Positions 12,701 through 20,990 are shown, counted from the stretch's first letter. The stretch: DNA of 64,000 nucleotides from Liolophura sinensis (GCF_032854445.1 NC_088305.1:21182955-21246954); one strand, 5' to 3'. Translations and numbers: made by a program. Notes: generated from the sequence alone by a model not told the origin.

Positions 12701-15700
12701 CACACAATATGGTTAGCGTGTGAATGTCATGCCTTTCCATCTGCTCCTACAATATATGTTAATAATAATAATAATTTATTTATTTATTTATTTGATTGGT
12801 GGTTTATGCCATTCTCAAGAATATTTCACTTTTAAGTCGACAGCCATGGTGGGAGGAGACCTGGCAGAGCCTGGGGAAATCCACGACCACCAGCAGGTTA
12901 AATCGGGTTGGACTGTCACTTTGTGTGTCACTCTGGCAATTGAACGGCTGGTGCCTTAACCACTCACCCAAAGCCTGATCCAGTGTTTAAGATTTGAGCA
13001 TTTGTAACATTGGTATTAACTTGGTATTGGTATTATAAAAAAGACTGTTGTATTAGTCCCAGGTGATAGCAGACTGTCACACCTATTACCGGTGAAATCT
13101 GTATTTACCTCAGTAAAAAAGTTGCTGGGATTAAGAGACGTCTCTTAATCCAAGGTTAGATGCAATTTATTAGATGTCACTGGTCTAGAATGACTCAAAA
13201 TGCTGCATTGCCAGTCACATAAAGAATCAGCCAACAGTAACTGTGTGCATAAGTGCCTAATATTTGCTTTCATTTTTCATCAACATACTACCTCCTTGGT
13301 TTTTAGCCAAAATCAGACTGATCCAAACTTTAAGCTGGTTGGATGTTTGAAGTCCAACGGTTCATGGGTCTGTTGCCATGGAAACAAGATTCAGACCATA
13401 AACACCTCCCGCATTGAAGAGTCAGTGGTGTATCATAGACTGATGAAGAGTTACGTCTTAAGGACTGAGAAATTGGATACACCTACTCTGTTAACAAAAA
13501 GGTATGTGTCATCCCTGATTATTAATTTTCTTAGGTCACTCACAGTAAACATACTACGTACATTCACCAATAGAATGAATCTTATTACAACAAATATACA
13601 AGATTTTAAGATTTGTGTTTATTAGATTTTAATGGCTGCATTTTGATAAATTATGATTTATAATAATTGTGTCTTTAACCAGTTCCTTCAGAGATTCTGG
13701 CTGCCAGTTGACTTCGCTGTAAGACAAGATTAAAGTTCTGTTGAACATATTCTAATTTATTTAATGTTTGTAATATAATCGTTTCTGATTGGCTCGTGTT
13801 ATAAATAGGCAAGTCCAGGCTATGCTTACGCTAAGCTGAAAGTTGGGTGTTGCAGATTTATTTTAAGCATTACCATAGTTGCAGGGTTTCCCCCGTGAGA
13901 CCCTGTCTCTGTTGTCGGCCAATCAGTGTTGATTATCTATCTGTATAAGTACACGCATGCCTTGATATATGTAGTGCAGTAGGTTCTTTTTATGAGTGAG
14001 AAAAGGATATAAGAAAAGCATACCTTCAGTCAAATTTTAAAGCGTCTCCAAAAATCACAGGGTGCATTTTTCAGTCAGATAGTAAGAATGAATCATGTGT
14101 TACTTCAGTCTTGTTGTTTTGTTCCAGTGCTATGAATGGAAATGGTTGCCATGACTTCTATGCGACCTTGGTTGCCATGGCAGAGGAATGCTCCAATTTG
14201 ATTGGAGGTCATCATCACATTGTGGATGAAAGGCTCACATGTAATGGTTTGGATATCACCTGGTGCAAAGGTAGATCTAGAAAAAGAGTTGCTGTGTGAG
14301 TTCAAGTCCAGCTCATGCTGGCTTCCTCTGCGACCATGCAGGGAAGGTCTGTCGACCAACCTGCGGATGGTCGTGGGCTGTGCCCGGTTTCCACCCACCA
14401 TTATGCTGGCCGCTGTTGTATAAGTGAAATATTCTTGAGTACGGCGTGAAATACCAATCAAATAAATAAATAAAGAGTTTCTCTCTTACAATTTCTGACA
14501 GCGATGCCCTATCTTAATATGGCTATGCTTAGCGTGAGAATCTAACAAGGACATTAATGCCAGTGGTGAATTTTCACGCTGCCTATAAGCCTACCATCGC
14601 CCTAGTAGCAACATCACCAGAGTAGTCTCCCTTGTACGTGACAGGCCCGAAAGGGTGCACTTTGTGATTGTATATTTCCTGATTGTCATCGGATGGAGGA
14701 TGAAAATGTACAACTGGCCTTAATTATTTGGGTTCCATTCTCTGTACAGAGGGACGTCACAACGTTTTGTTGGCGACAGAGTCTAGATTGGGTATGCATG
14801 AAAACTTGTGTCTGGGATTTGTTACAGTTAGAGGCATGGGAGAAATGTTCTGGGCCTTAGACAAAAATGTATGCTTGATTTGAGCGAAGCTAGCCGTGTC
14901 CCTGGGGCTAATAGGAATAGTAGTGATTGAAGCACACCGGGCCTAGCCCCTGGGCTGGCCCATGCATAGTCATGATGGGCCTCCGGTGAATCACTTCTGC
15001 ACCACAGAAATGATGTTCTTGTAGCAGGCAGTTATCCCTTGACAAATGAGGTCATTACTTAATTCTACCTCTTGGTGGTTTGGCTCCATAGGTTTAACCA
15101 AGGGGGTGTCTCTATGTCTTTGAGACGCCCTATTCTGACAAAATTAACAAGGCAGAGAAAGAAAAAATTGGAGAATATTGGAAATGAGGGGATCTGATTC
15201 TTGCTAAATCTACGGTTAGCTGCAGCCTCGAGTCCTCCACCAGTGAAAATAACCACCATACTATGCATTTGTTTGACTGAATTTTACAAATTTTGACCTC
15301 AGTCAGGCGTACGGGTGGAGTGCCTGGTGTTTTTTGGCATAACTTTCTTCATTACCTTTAAAACCATAGTCTTGTTTTTAGAGCTCCTGTTCATGTATCC
15401 TTTAAGGCCAGTTCTCTTTCCTTGGCAACCGAAACAATCTCTTGTAGGACAATCTTTCACAGATTGTTCTGGTTGACACAAGATTTCTTTACCTGTTAAC
15501 AGATTCAGAGACCAGCCAGATGAATTTCCACTTGATGGGTGTGACCCCAAACATTTCCTATCATGGAGTTAAGGAATTGCGTGAGATTTTGGAACAAATA
15601 ACCGTGACTGGGGCTAAAGATGTGGCATCCTGTCGACCTCTAAATGTCATCAACTACCTCAAGGTCACAGCAAACAAGTTCCCACATAATTTAAACGTTA

Positions 15701-16313
15701 AATAAAACATTAAATTTGGTAAAAAGTTTTCACAATTATATTACAAGTTCAGTTGGAAAACATTGTTATGAAGTTTTTTAGCTGATTTAAATGTTTGAAA
15801 TGAGGAAAAAGTTTGCTCTAGAGGGAGTGTATTCGCAAAAACAAAAAATAAATGCAGAGATGACTTTAACTCAAGCAAAAAAACCTTCAAGTATATGCAT
15901 GTATAGTTTTGATTAGAATGTATAGTTTTGAAAAGTAATATTTAAACTACAATGGAAGCTGATAATTAGCTCTAACTTAATTTTTGTTTGTTGTGCCAAA
16001 GAAGTTGAGACTGTCAATTTTTTCCCAAATACCAGTGGTTAATATCCTTTGAAGCTAGACACAGTTTATGCAAAATTTAATGTTTTGTTTTCTGTTTTAT
16101 GGAATACAGGGTGAAGCTGTTCGCATCACAAGGAGCTCTCCTGCGAAAACTCAGCTGGCAGATGTGGAGGAGCTCTTAGATCAGCTGGCCAATGAGGTTC
16201 CTTCCTGCTGCGTTACGTGTCTTCATGACAAACCATTTTACCACGAACTCTACGATTTGTCTCATGTAACATTTTCTCAAACTCAGCCGTCACAAATTCC
16301 CCCACAAACGTGA
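425..16313 (+). CDS. PMS1: PMS1 mismatch-repair protein, 13 exons, 5' part missing
   Basis: PMS1 is a MutL homologue that pairs with MLH1 (MutL-beta) in the nucleus and belongs to the mismatch-repair family. Exons: 425-705, 1308-1430, 2964-3113, 3785-4474, 5115-5264, 6213-6306, 9033-9156, 11184-11247, 12199-12377, 13307-13501, 14128-14270, 15503-15663 and 16110-16313. All have AG acceptors and GT donors, and the phases chain without a break into 851 residues plus a TGA. Recognition rests on LFKNLPVRKQFYST, on the VNVEPNKTRV end of the MutL N-terminal domain, on an HMG box (typical of PMS1 and absent from PMS2 and MLH1), and on a C-terminus with CRPLNVINYLKGEAVR and CLHDKPFYHELYDLS. I see no DQHA(x)2E(x)4E motif, which agrees with PMS1 lacking endonuclease activity. 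The start codon and first ATPase motifs lie upstream of base 1. No clear AATAAA follows the stop closely. Confidence 0.97.
742..843. repeat. Short foldback element
   Basis: Two arms face each other: cagtgataggataaggtaac at the left, and tccgtatcctatcactgag at the right, which reads ctcagtgataggatacgga in reverse. The loop is about 45 bases. A T-tract lies directly before it. It looks like a small MITE in the intron after exon a. Confidence 0.65.
1308..1430 (+). CDS. PMS1: PMS1 exon b: N-terminal subdomain 2
   Basis: A long T-tract and tcatgag precede the exon; the donor is aag|gtttgtaag. It encodes 41 residues including FIPK and LTFVNKRPVVLKEVNK, the conserved F(I/V)N.RPV strand of MutL proteins. 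An alternative acceptor six bases downstream (1314) would keep the frame, so the first two residues are uncertain. Confidence 0.9.
2084..2310 (-). mobile_element. SINE-A, 5'-truncated, with target duplication
   Basis: A minus-strand SINE-A copy lacking about the first 45 bases of the tRNA-like head. It is bounded by cat(c/t)aagtcatga at 2071-2083 and 2311-2323 (12 of 13 identical), the target-site duplication of a LINE-type insertion. Confidence 0.92.
2964..3113 (+). CDS. PMS1: PMS1 exon c: end of MutL N-terminal domain
   Basis: The acceptor is ttttttctag and the donor aag|gtatta; the exon is 50 codons, phase 0 at both ends. It encodes the conserved DVNVEPNKTRVMMENK segment that closes the MutL N-terminal half, where the lysine reaches the nucleotide phosphates in characterised MutL proteins. 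Confidence 0.95.
3195..3404 (+). repeat. SINE-B 3' part
   Basis: Resembles the 3' half of a second SINE family best seen at 30262-30560: both have ccaccaatat(a/g)gtgtgca, then a (c/t)ctac/tc..ataaaactga segment and a (t)gtaag(a/t) tail. The tail here runs into caatcagtcagtcag. Confidence 0.65.
3428..3578 (-). mobile_element. SINE-A, 5'-truncated, with target duplication
   Basis: A minus-strand copy of the 3' 150 bases of SINE-A, flanked by a perfect 11-base duplication ggctgtaatga at 3417-3427 and 3579-3589. It lies in the intron before exon d. Confidence 0.93.
3785..4474 (+). CDS. PMS1: PMS1 exon d: acidic disordered linker
   Basis: This is the largest visible exon, 230 codons in phase 0, from a gcaaacag acceptor to a cag|gtgagt donor. 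After DVLLQLLSEMLEAHY, the last helix of the N-terminal domain, it encodes a Ser, Asp and Glu-rich stretch with little expected structure, including an acidic LIDLDEDDI patch. It corresponds to the variable linker between the two MutL halves. The frame continues 14 codons into the intron before a stop, so the donor rather than that stop is the real end. Confidence 0.93.
4493..4570 (+). repeat. 28-bp tandem repeat, three units
   Basis: The core agataactct recurs at 4501, 4529 and 4557, just after the donor of PMS1 exon d. Confidence 0.75.
4901..5068 (+). mobile_element. SINE-A, 5'-truncated, with target duplication
   Basis: A plus-strand copy beginning at the gctggcttcctctccggccg segment. The flanks atct(c/a)tttacttatt at 4886-4900 and 5069-5083 match at 14 of 15 bases. 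It ends 46 bases before the acceptor of exon e, so the right-hand duplication overlaps the likely branch-point region. Confidence 0.93.
5115..5264 (+). CDS. PMS1: PMS1 exon e: basic linker segment
   Basis: Fifty codons in phase 0, after a T-rich tract and tataag, ending before gtgaga. It encodes a Ser/Thr/Pro-rich linker with two basic patches (NGKRPF and AKKP) that could act as a nuclear localisation signal; that role is inferred. A SINE copy ends 46 bases upstream of this acceptor. Confidence 0.88.
5500..5720. repeat. Degenerate tandem repeat
   Basis: The motif cagattttgactccaat recurs about every 45 to 75 bases in four imperfect copies, in the intron between exons e and f. Confidence 0.6.
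6213..6306 (+). CDS. PMS1: PMS1 exon f: start of HMG box
   Basis: The acceptor is gttccttag; the donor is cacag|gtacat with phase 1. The end of the exon encodes IKRPQTAFIHFSKEIRPT, the first strand and helix of an HMG box (K.P..A...F....R). The box continues in the next two exons. Confidence 0.95.
6390..6550 (-). repeat. SINE-A-like variant (SINE-D), decayed
   Basis: Contains attcacttatacgatggcag, then a ggcggaaacagtgcccc and ggtaaacctccaacctttgg segment. The same variant body occurs near 35735-35840, 56229-56390 and 57425-57530. Its A-like tail suggests a relative of SINE-A with a different body. Confidence 0.55.
6667..7029. repeat. Minisatellite, 65-bp higher-order period
   Basis: A basic unit of about 16 bases (ctgtccatgggttcat) is arranged in a higher-order unit of 65 bases: ccatgggttcatatgtct starts at 6781, 6846 and 6911, then again at 6959 after a shortened unit. 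Open frames here are by-products of the repeat. Confidence 0.92.
7220..8714 (+). mobile_element. TTAA-target DNA element, copy 1, with gene-like exon
   Basis: The element starts AGGATTAGTGTCCAGATT and ends with the inverted form, AAATCTGGACACTAATCCT. TTAC precedes it (7216-7219) and TTAA follows it (8715-8718), consistent with a TTAA target duplication with one changed base. It is 1495 bases long and shares most of its left 650 bases and its right end with copy 2 (9952-10948). I see no transposase, so it is probably non-autonomous. TTAA targets are typical of piggyBac-type transposases, but the terminal sequence is not one I recognise. It carries an exon at 7468-7647. Confidence 0.85.
7468..7647 (+). 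CDS. Exon resembling N-terminus of P2RX7_C-domain proteins, inside element copy 1
   Basis: An ATG at 7469 opens a frame that begins MDSSYTGANILPYQFEP, continues through an acidic Ser/Asp-rich stretch (SDSEFSDIEFD) and ends SGNTNW, where a donor (actg|gtaaac) falls at 7648. A good acceptor (cattttcag) stands one base before the ATG. The NILPYQFEP start, acidic middle and N(T)(D/N)W end recall invertebrate proteins carrying the P2X7 intracellular (P2RX7_C) domain, where the Trp is followed by a Cys-rich motif in the next exon. I could not identify that next exon inside the element with confidence. The identification is from memory and moderate. The exon is intact here and damaged in copy 2. Confidence 0.5.
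8715..8966. repeat. 31-bp direct repeat pair
   Basis: ttaagaagcattttatgttt plus taatgctgaa occurs at 8715-8745 and 8936-8966 with one mismatch. The first copy is the right flank of element copy 1; the second is the uninterrupted version. Confidence 0.9.
8748..8884. repeat. Dispersed 137-bp repeat, copy 1
   Basis: Aligns with 12421-12556: both share atggc(c/t)(a/g)atttctt, then tcaaaacctggctcgtatg or its variant, and tttgctgaatgccat. No terminal repeats or coding potential are evident. Confidence 0.75.
9033..9156 (+). CDS. PMS1: PMS1 exon g: middle of HMG box
   Basis: Preceded by catgtttcag and followed by ag|gtattt, phases 1 in and 2 out. It encodes VVQENPGASFEDIARLIG followed by QKWKNLTETDKQKYEEM, the two helices that form the HMG-box core with the conserved Trp and Tyr. 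It lies between two related TTAA-flanked elements (7220-8714 and 9952-10948). Confidence 0.96.
9436..9840. repeat. 45-bp tandem array, nine units
   Basis: ccagtagg or a variant recurs at 9488, 9533, 9578 and 9623 and then every 45 bases. Each unit holds aagatcactagatctt, a near-palindrome with GATC on both sides of CTAG. As 45 is divisible by three, a long open frame appears by chance. Confidence 0.93.
9952..10948 (+). mobile_element. TTAA-target DNA element, copy 2
   Basis: A 997-base relative of 7220-8714. It starts AGGATTAGTGTCCAGATT, ends AATCTGGACACTAAACCT, and is flanked by TTAA at 9948-9951 and 10949-10952. The left 650 bases align closely with copy 1; the middle of copy 1 is shorter or replaced here. 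Several taatgaataattatg-type units lie before the right end. Confidence 0.87.
10205..10379 (+). pseudogene. Damaged copy of the P2RX7_C-like exon
   Basis: Starts MNSNYTEANILPYQLEPIVD and follows copy 1 until about 10290, where four bases (gatg in copy 1) are missing and the frame shifts. The downstream sequence still aligns up to the actg|gtaaac donor. The base before the ATG also changes the acceptor from ttcag to ttcgag. Confidence 0.6.
11184..11247 (+). CDS. PMS1: PMS1 exon h: end of HMG box
   Basis: A 64-base exon after ttgttggcag, ending aag|gtgaag in phase 0. It completes an Arg codon and encodes YRQQMSASKEFLNNGKKKAE, the basic C-terminal helix of the HMG box. It is too short to stand out as an open frame; its assignment rests on phase and on the HMG-box fit. 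Confidence 0.9.
11675..12090. repeat. 21-bp tandem array
   Basis: About 20 units of aagccaaatgagaatccat with ag or gt variants, in the intron between exons h and i. The open frames on both strands are repeat artefacts. Confidence 0.95.
12199..12377 (+). CDS. PMS1: PMS1 exon i: basic segment before C-terminal domain
   Basis: From a cattacag acceptor to an aag|gtcagg donor, phase 0 in and 2 out. It encodes about 59 residues including IKDCLMNMMSP and the very basic KPGRRRTLTPRRSS, a likely flexible or nuclear-targeting segment. Confidence 0.9.
12421..12556. repeat. Dispersed 137-bp repeat, copy 2
   Basis: Homologous to 8748-8884, in the intron that follows exon i. Confidence 0.75.
12774..12965 (-). 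mobile_element. SINE-A, diverged
   Basis: Starts with ATTT repeats and tgattggtggtttatgcc, then caagaatatttcactt and a recognisable ggtgggaggagacctgg body. The tRNA-side half is poorly preserved but keeps a ccttaaccactca end. Confidence 0.8.
13307..13501 (+). CDS. PMS1: PMS1 exon j: start of MutL C-terminal domain
   Basis: The acceptor is tggtttttag and the donor aaaag|gtatgt. It encodes the FKLVGCLKSNGSWV strand pair and IQTINTSRIEESVVYHRLMK. In PMS2 and MLH3 this position carries the DQHA endonuclease metal site; here it reads TSRIEE, which supports a non-catalytic PMS1. Confidence 0.93.
13784..13945. mobile_element. MITE-like element with CTGATTGGCT ends, copy 1
   Basis: Starts ctgattggct and ends ggccaatcag, and aligns with 26823-26980 along its whole length (both contain ctaagctgaa and agggttt-type segments). 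It lies in the intron between exons j and k. Confidence 0.6.
14128..14270 (+). CDS. PMS1: PMS1 exon k: C-terminal domain
   Basis: After ttgttccag, ending caaag|gtagat; phases 2 in and 1 out. It encodes a stretch with a His run (IGGHHHIV) and ERLTCNGLDITWCKG. A SINE begins only about 20 bases after its donor. Confidence 0.9.
14291..14472 (+). mobile_element. SINE-A, 5'-truncated, next to a splice donor
   Basis: A plus-strand copy beginning at the box-B region (gtgtgagttcaagtccagct). aaagagtt occurs on both sides (14283-14290 and 14473-14480). It starts 20 bases after the donor of exon k. Confidence 0.88.
15503..15663 (+). CDS. PMS1: PMS1 exon l: C-terminal dimerisation domain
   Basis: Acceptor acctgttaacag, donor aag|gtcaca. 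It encodes MNFHLMGVTPNISYHGVKEL and ends with CRPLNVINYLK. This stretch matches the closing part of PMS1 that packs against MLH1. Confidence 0.95.
16110..16313 (+). CDS. PMS1: PMS1 exon m: last exon, C-terminus
   Basis: The acceptor is ggaatacag. The exon opens with GEAVRITRSSPAKTQ, continues through VEELLDQLANEV, and has the conserved CLHDKPFYHELYDLS before a 16-residue tail and TGA. The tail after LS is a little longer than the vertebrate end as I remember it. Confidence 0.95.
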   Translation, partial: GEAVRITRSSPAKTQLADVEELLDQLANEVPSCCVTCLHDKPFYHELYDLSHVTFSQTQPSQIPPQT

Positions 16314-16330
16314 AGTACTTATTCACCTTA

Positions 16331-16333
<3 letters not shown>

Positions 16334-16376
<43 letters not shown>
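16334..16376. repeat. TA microsatellite
   Basis: A TG/TA run about 40 bases long, 20 bases after the PMS1 stop codon, in the presumed 3' UTR. Confidence 0.95.
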
Positions 16377-16379
<3 letters not shown>

Positions 16380-16534
16380 CACATACACCTACATTTCACC
16401 GACATATTTCTATATCAGCAGGCATAAACTGGCACTCACAACTGAAGGAAGAAATATATACTCCCCATGAAGGTCACGAGTTTTGAACCAGTGCTTAATA
16501 GTGTATCAGACATGCACATCATTCATATTGGTTA

Positions 16535-16862
16535 AGGGGTGGTCTGGTTAAGTGGTTAAGATGCTTGTTTTTCAATTGTTAGGACATGCAAGCTGTGGGT
16601 TCAAATCCGACTTTGGGTATGGAATTTGTGGAGTCCCTTGCTCTCATTGTTACTGTCTGGTGACAGTAATCAGTTGACGATTCTTGTGTTACCATTGGAA
16701 CAGTCTAACGTTCATTTGAAATTGTCTTCCTCCAGTAGGCTTGTATGTACATGTACATCACAGATACAAAAGCTTGCCCAATACTTGCCAAAGGCCAGTG
16801 GTTTAAACTAGGAACTTAGGTTTCTAAACAAATTGAACTGACCCCCATAGCATAAGTGAAAA
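16535..16862 (+). mobile_element. SINE-B, near full length
   Basis: The head resembles a tRNA: ggttaagtggttaagatgc as box A and gtgggttcaaatccgac as box B. Then come gaatttgtggagtcccttgc and a tail ending gcataagtgaaaagtccttg. Other copies lie at 30262-30560 (plus) and 57535-57730 (minus). Confidence 0.75.
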
Positions 16863-17412
16863 GTCCTTGGGGATAGTCATAAGCAACAGTTAATCAAGTA
16901 ACTGCATGGGGCAAGTCCTTGGGGATGGCCATAAGCAACAGTTAATCAAGTAACTGCATGTGGCAAGTCCTTGGGGATGGCCATAAGCAACAGCTAATCA
17001 AGTAACTGCATGTGGCAAGTCCTTGGGGATGGTCATAAGCAACAGTTAATCAAGTAACTGCATGTGGCAAGTCCTTGGGGGTGGCAAGTCCTTGGTATGG
17101 CCATAAGCAACAGTTAATCAAGTAACTGCATGTGGCAAGTCCTTGGGAGTGGCAAGTCCTTGGGAGTGGCAAGTCCTTGGTATGGCCATAAGCAACAGTT
17201 AATCAAGTAGCTGCATGGGGTAAGTACTTGGGGATGGCTATAAGCAACAGTTAATCAAGTAACTGGATGTGGCAAGTCCTTGGATGTGGCAAGTCCTTGG
17301 GGGTGGCAAGTCCTTGGGATGGCCATAAGCAACAGTTAATCAAGTAGCTGCATGGGGTAAGTCCTTGGGGATAGCTATAAGCAACAGTTAATCAAATAGC
17401 TGCATATGCCAG
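16846..17412. repeat. Tandem array grown from a SINE-B tail
   Basis: About ten units of aagtccttggggatggccat and aagcaacagttaatcaagta, period near 60 bases with shorter 16 to 18-base sub-duplications (ggcaagtccttgggggt). The first unit is continuous with the 3' end of the SINE-B copy. Confidence 0.9.
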
Positions 17413-18688
17413 GAGGATGTGGCTTGAAGTGATCAACCAGAGCTGGTTGACTGGAAAGGTGTCACCTTGTGGGATGAAATCATTCAATGGCAGCCTCTTT
17501 ACATCATGAACTCACTTACAAACATTACCTACATGACGTATTTATGAATAACACCCACAAACCAATCGGGTAAATTAATAATTAAATTGTGATATGGTCA
17601 TAAAGATTAATGTGCAGTCAGTTTTCTACAAGTGGGCCATGATGTGGGTTTAAATCTGGAATGGAGGAAACAGGGAAGGCATTGGACAACCAGGGGTTAC
17701 ATGACCTGCTTTTGGCAGCCATGTTGGAGTACTGCCTATATAGCAGCCCTGTTAACAGGACTCCAATATGACTGACTGGTTAGTGTTATGCTAGGGTGAT
17801 GATGCCATATGCATATGTCCCTCTAGACTTAATGTCATGGATGATTTTTGCATGTAACTTGCAACTTCAAAATAAGACGCCTCGTTTATGACACAAAATT
17901 GTTTCCTGTTATTCGTCATATTTATCAGATTAAATCACTAGATCCAAGGCTCAATCCCAGCCTCAGACAGTCAATTTTTAAGATCGTGCTGTTCTCAGGG
18001 TCGTGGTACTGAATATTGAAGTAATGGTAGCAATATTCATAACAGGAGCAGGGGGTGATGAATAACATGGTACTAAATGGGCAAAATGCTATGTTTGCCG
18101 ATTCCGGAGCACTGGAATTATGATATTAGGTCATATTGTACCAAAAAGTTATGTTTATCGTTTTTTAGACTAAAATTTTCTCCAAGGCCTATTAATCAAT
18201 CACATTTAGAGAACGGAACAGACCTCACGGATAAAAACTGCCCAAAGAAAAAACAATCCGATGAACAGATAGTGTTACCACTGCATGTGGCATAAGGTGT
18301 AAGGTTGGAGTTTGCTTGCTGGAATCAAGGGGAGTAATTTGTCCAACTGAACGGATCATCAGGTGTAGGAGGATTATCTCCCTTCTCTAATCGACAGACA
18401 TTGTAGCGGCATTTGGTAATGTTACCCGTTTGCCCTTATATGGAAGTGATCTCTTCAATGTCGTGTACACTGAGATAATGGAGAGCCAGCCTGTGAAATC
18501 AGATAGGGAAGGAAAGCGTTTACACTAGTCAGAAATGATTAATCTTAAATGAGAGAGGAAATGAGCCTATTATGGTTGGCGTTGGGATTGACAATGTACG
18601 ACACAGTGTTTCATTTGGGGCTCTAAAACTTGTATTAACTCCAGGTTTTAGTAATCCGACCATATCATGCATAACCTTATATTTGTTA
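17413..18688. other. No gene seen
   Basis: AT-rich spacer. A 45-base piece at 18324-18368 (ggggagtaatttgtccaact) recurs at 20831-20872 inside a MITE. Nothing else is supported. Confidence 0.5.
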
Positions 18689-18900
18689 GTCAATGCGTCG
18701 AAACAGAAATTCGTCCATCAGCCGTCAACCAATAAGGACGTTCCAGGTCAATAATCGATCGCAAGGCCAATTCCCCAAAACGACGTATAATACCAACCAA
18801 AAGGAACTAAGAAAGTATGTTAAGTACGAAAATAGGACGAAATCATGCACAGAGAAGCAGTCAGCAGTTCGCAAGGAATGTTCTTGGTGACTAGGCGAGT
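18689..18900 (+). repeat. GCGTCGAAAC dispersed repeat, copy 1
   Basis: Starts gcgtcgaaacagaaattcgt and contains ggaactaagaaagtatgtt. It aligns with 60938-61140 and 63606-63765. The copy at 60938 directly follows a reverse transcriptase pseudogene, so this may be the 3' end of that retroelement. Confidence 0.65.
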
Positions 18901-19215
18901 GAAAAATCAGTGTTCAGATCGTGCACCCTGCTCGAATATTCGAATACAATTAAAGGAATTGTAGTACGCGTCTTGCTTTGTTTATTGGTCATCCATAATG
19001 AAACGTTCTTTTGACTTTATCTTTTTTTTTCCAGTCTTGCCGAAAAGTGCAGCGTTTTGGTTTCCGTTTGAAGGCAGTATCTGGATTTTTTAACAAACAT
19101 CGCTTGTCAGGGCAACTCCGGAGAAAGTTTTCCACGGAATTCATGACACTCGGTACCTCGTAGATGTCTATTATCATACAATATATGGTAATATAGGTTT
19201 ATGTCACATCGATTT

Positions 19216-19376
19216 TTCCTCTCCGGCACTACATGGGAATATTTGTCAGCAACCTGCGGATGGTCGTGGATTTCCCCCGGTTTCTCCTAGGTTTCATCCC
19301 ACTATAATGCTGTCAGCCGTGGTATAAGTGAAATGTTCTTGAGTACAAAAAGCCAATGGAATGAATAAATAAATAG
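19216..19376 (+). mobile_element. SINE-A, truncated and diverged
   Basis: From tcctctccggcactacatgg to the AAAT tail; the segment gcaacctgcggatggtcgtg is intact. Confidence 0.85.
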
Positions 19377-19982
19377 ATCTTGTGGATGTCAGTAATTTCA
19401 TTACTCAGAATAGGTCTTCCTTTTTTCGGAACTACATGTATATGCGGGGTTTCCACGGGACGATAGTTCCTCGGAGGACGGGTAGTATATGTACAGATAC
19501 TCTGTGATGTTTCCACGGACTTAGCACGGTTGTTTTAAACGCCTTAACGAAGAGTGAATGTCCAAGTTTGGACGCATCAGACGAGGATTAATTGCTGAGG
19601 TAAATTGACGGGTGAGTACAATCATACTGGTCAACGCAGCTGTCGACGCGCAGGTCGAGGAAACTCTATAGCGAATGTGTTCAAGAATGGTATGAATTCA
19701 CGCAATGGCATGTCCTTGGAAACGCCTGGACACGACTTGTGTATTGGTATAGATAGCGTCATGCTGATGATTGTATGCAGATAGACACGATGCACGAAGA
19801 GGCAGAGACCCAAGTTTAACAAAAGCATCGAACAAAAGATTAGGCCCCAAATTTGAGGGAAGTAATCTGCAAAAGGCTGAATGGTTATCTGGGTGTGTCG
19901 GGTTCTACACGTGGAATCAGAAGTCCGTTCTCTACTTCTGGTGGAATACGGCACAGTGAGGTGCTACATTGATACAGCCGCG

Positions 19983-20093
19983 CTGGTTTCCCTGGACTCT
20001 GCCGGGTTTCCTCCCACCATAATGCTGGCCGCCGCCGTGTAAGTGGAATATTCTTGAGTACGGTATAAAACACCAGTCAGATAGATAAATAAA
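19983..20093 (+). mobile_element. SINE-A 3' fragment
   Basis: ctgccgggtttcctcccacc and the 3' tail with gatagataaataaat. Confidence 0.88.
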
Positions 20094-20258
20094 TGAGTTA
20101 CCCACGCTAGTCACTGACATCTGTATACAAAGGCCAACAGGCCATTCTACATCTGTGGCTTACACGACAACAGTGTCGATCCGTATTCACTTTTTTGTCA
20201 GGTGAAGCGACGTTCACAAGGAGCGATTGTCGAATCCATGCGTCGAATTTAGACAAAG

Positions 20259-20485
20259 AAATAATCTCTTAGTTTTAACAGAAAGCCTGAGTGATGCTAG
20301 AATGTTTTAGGCTATTATAACATAATACTGTGTTATATTCAATATAATACCCTGTTAGTCTAATAGAATACTTATGTTGAACGGTTTTGTGCAGCATTTA
20401 ACAGAATAATCTGCTGCAATAACAGAATGCATCAGAATAGCATCACTCAGACAACAGGCTTTCTGTTAAATTTAATTGATTGTTT
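20259..20485. mobile_element. MITE family M1, copy 1
   Basis: Long imperfect inverted ends: left aataatctcttagttttaac then agaaagcctgagtgatgcta; right, read in reverse, ctgttgtctgagtgatgcta preceded by ttaacagaaag. The inside is AT-rich with further small palindromes. It has no coding capacity. Confidence 0.75.
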
Positions 20486-20743
20486 TGTTACAGAGGTGGG
20501 AATAAAATTAGAGAGGTGGGCATGATCGGTGGTTATTTTTGCTAAGTGTAACCAATTCATTTAATTTGTTGGACTGGAAGTGGCGTGCCCTACACCAAGC
20601 TGTTATGCTCTCCGAAACTGTAGACTATAATAAAACCAGACGGACTGAATGAATTCTCTGCATTTATCATAGACATTACTGAATTGCTTTCCATTTATGC
20701 CACTTGGGCAGTATTTTTGCATTGGCTACTGTAAAAGAAATAA

Positions 20744-20990
20744 TCTGATAAATTTAACAAAGTCTGTTGTTTGAATGATGACAGACTATATCGTTTTTCC
20801 ATTAGATTATTATATTAAATCAAAGTTTGATGGGATCAAGGGGGGTAATTTGTCCAGCTGATCATCAGATGTGTGACTGTCAGTTGTAGACTAACAGAAT
20901 GGTATGTTGAATATGACATATTAAGTAACATATTATACTAACAGAATACATTTTAGTATCACTCAGACAACAGATATTGTGTTAAAATAA
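20744..20990. mobile_element. MITE family M1, copy 2
   Basis: Left end aataatctgataaatttaac then gtctgttgtttgaatgatga; right end in reverse aataatctgtttattttaac then tctgttgtctgagtgatact. These are the same termini as 20259-20485. Confidence 0.75.
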
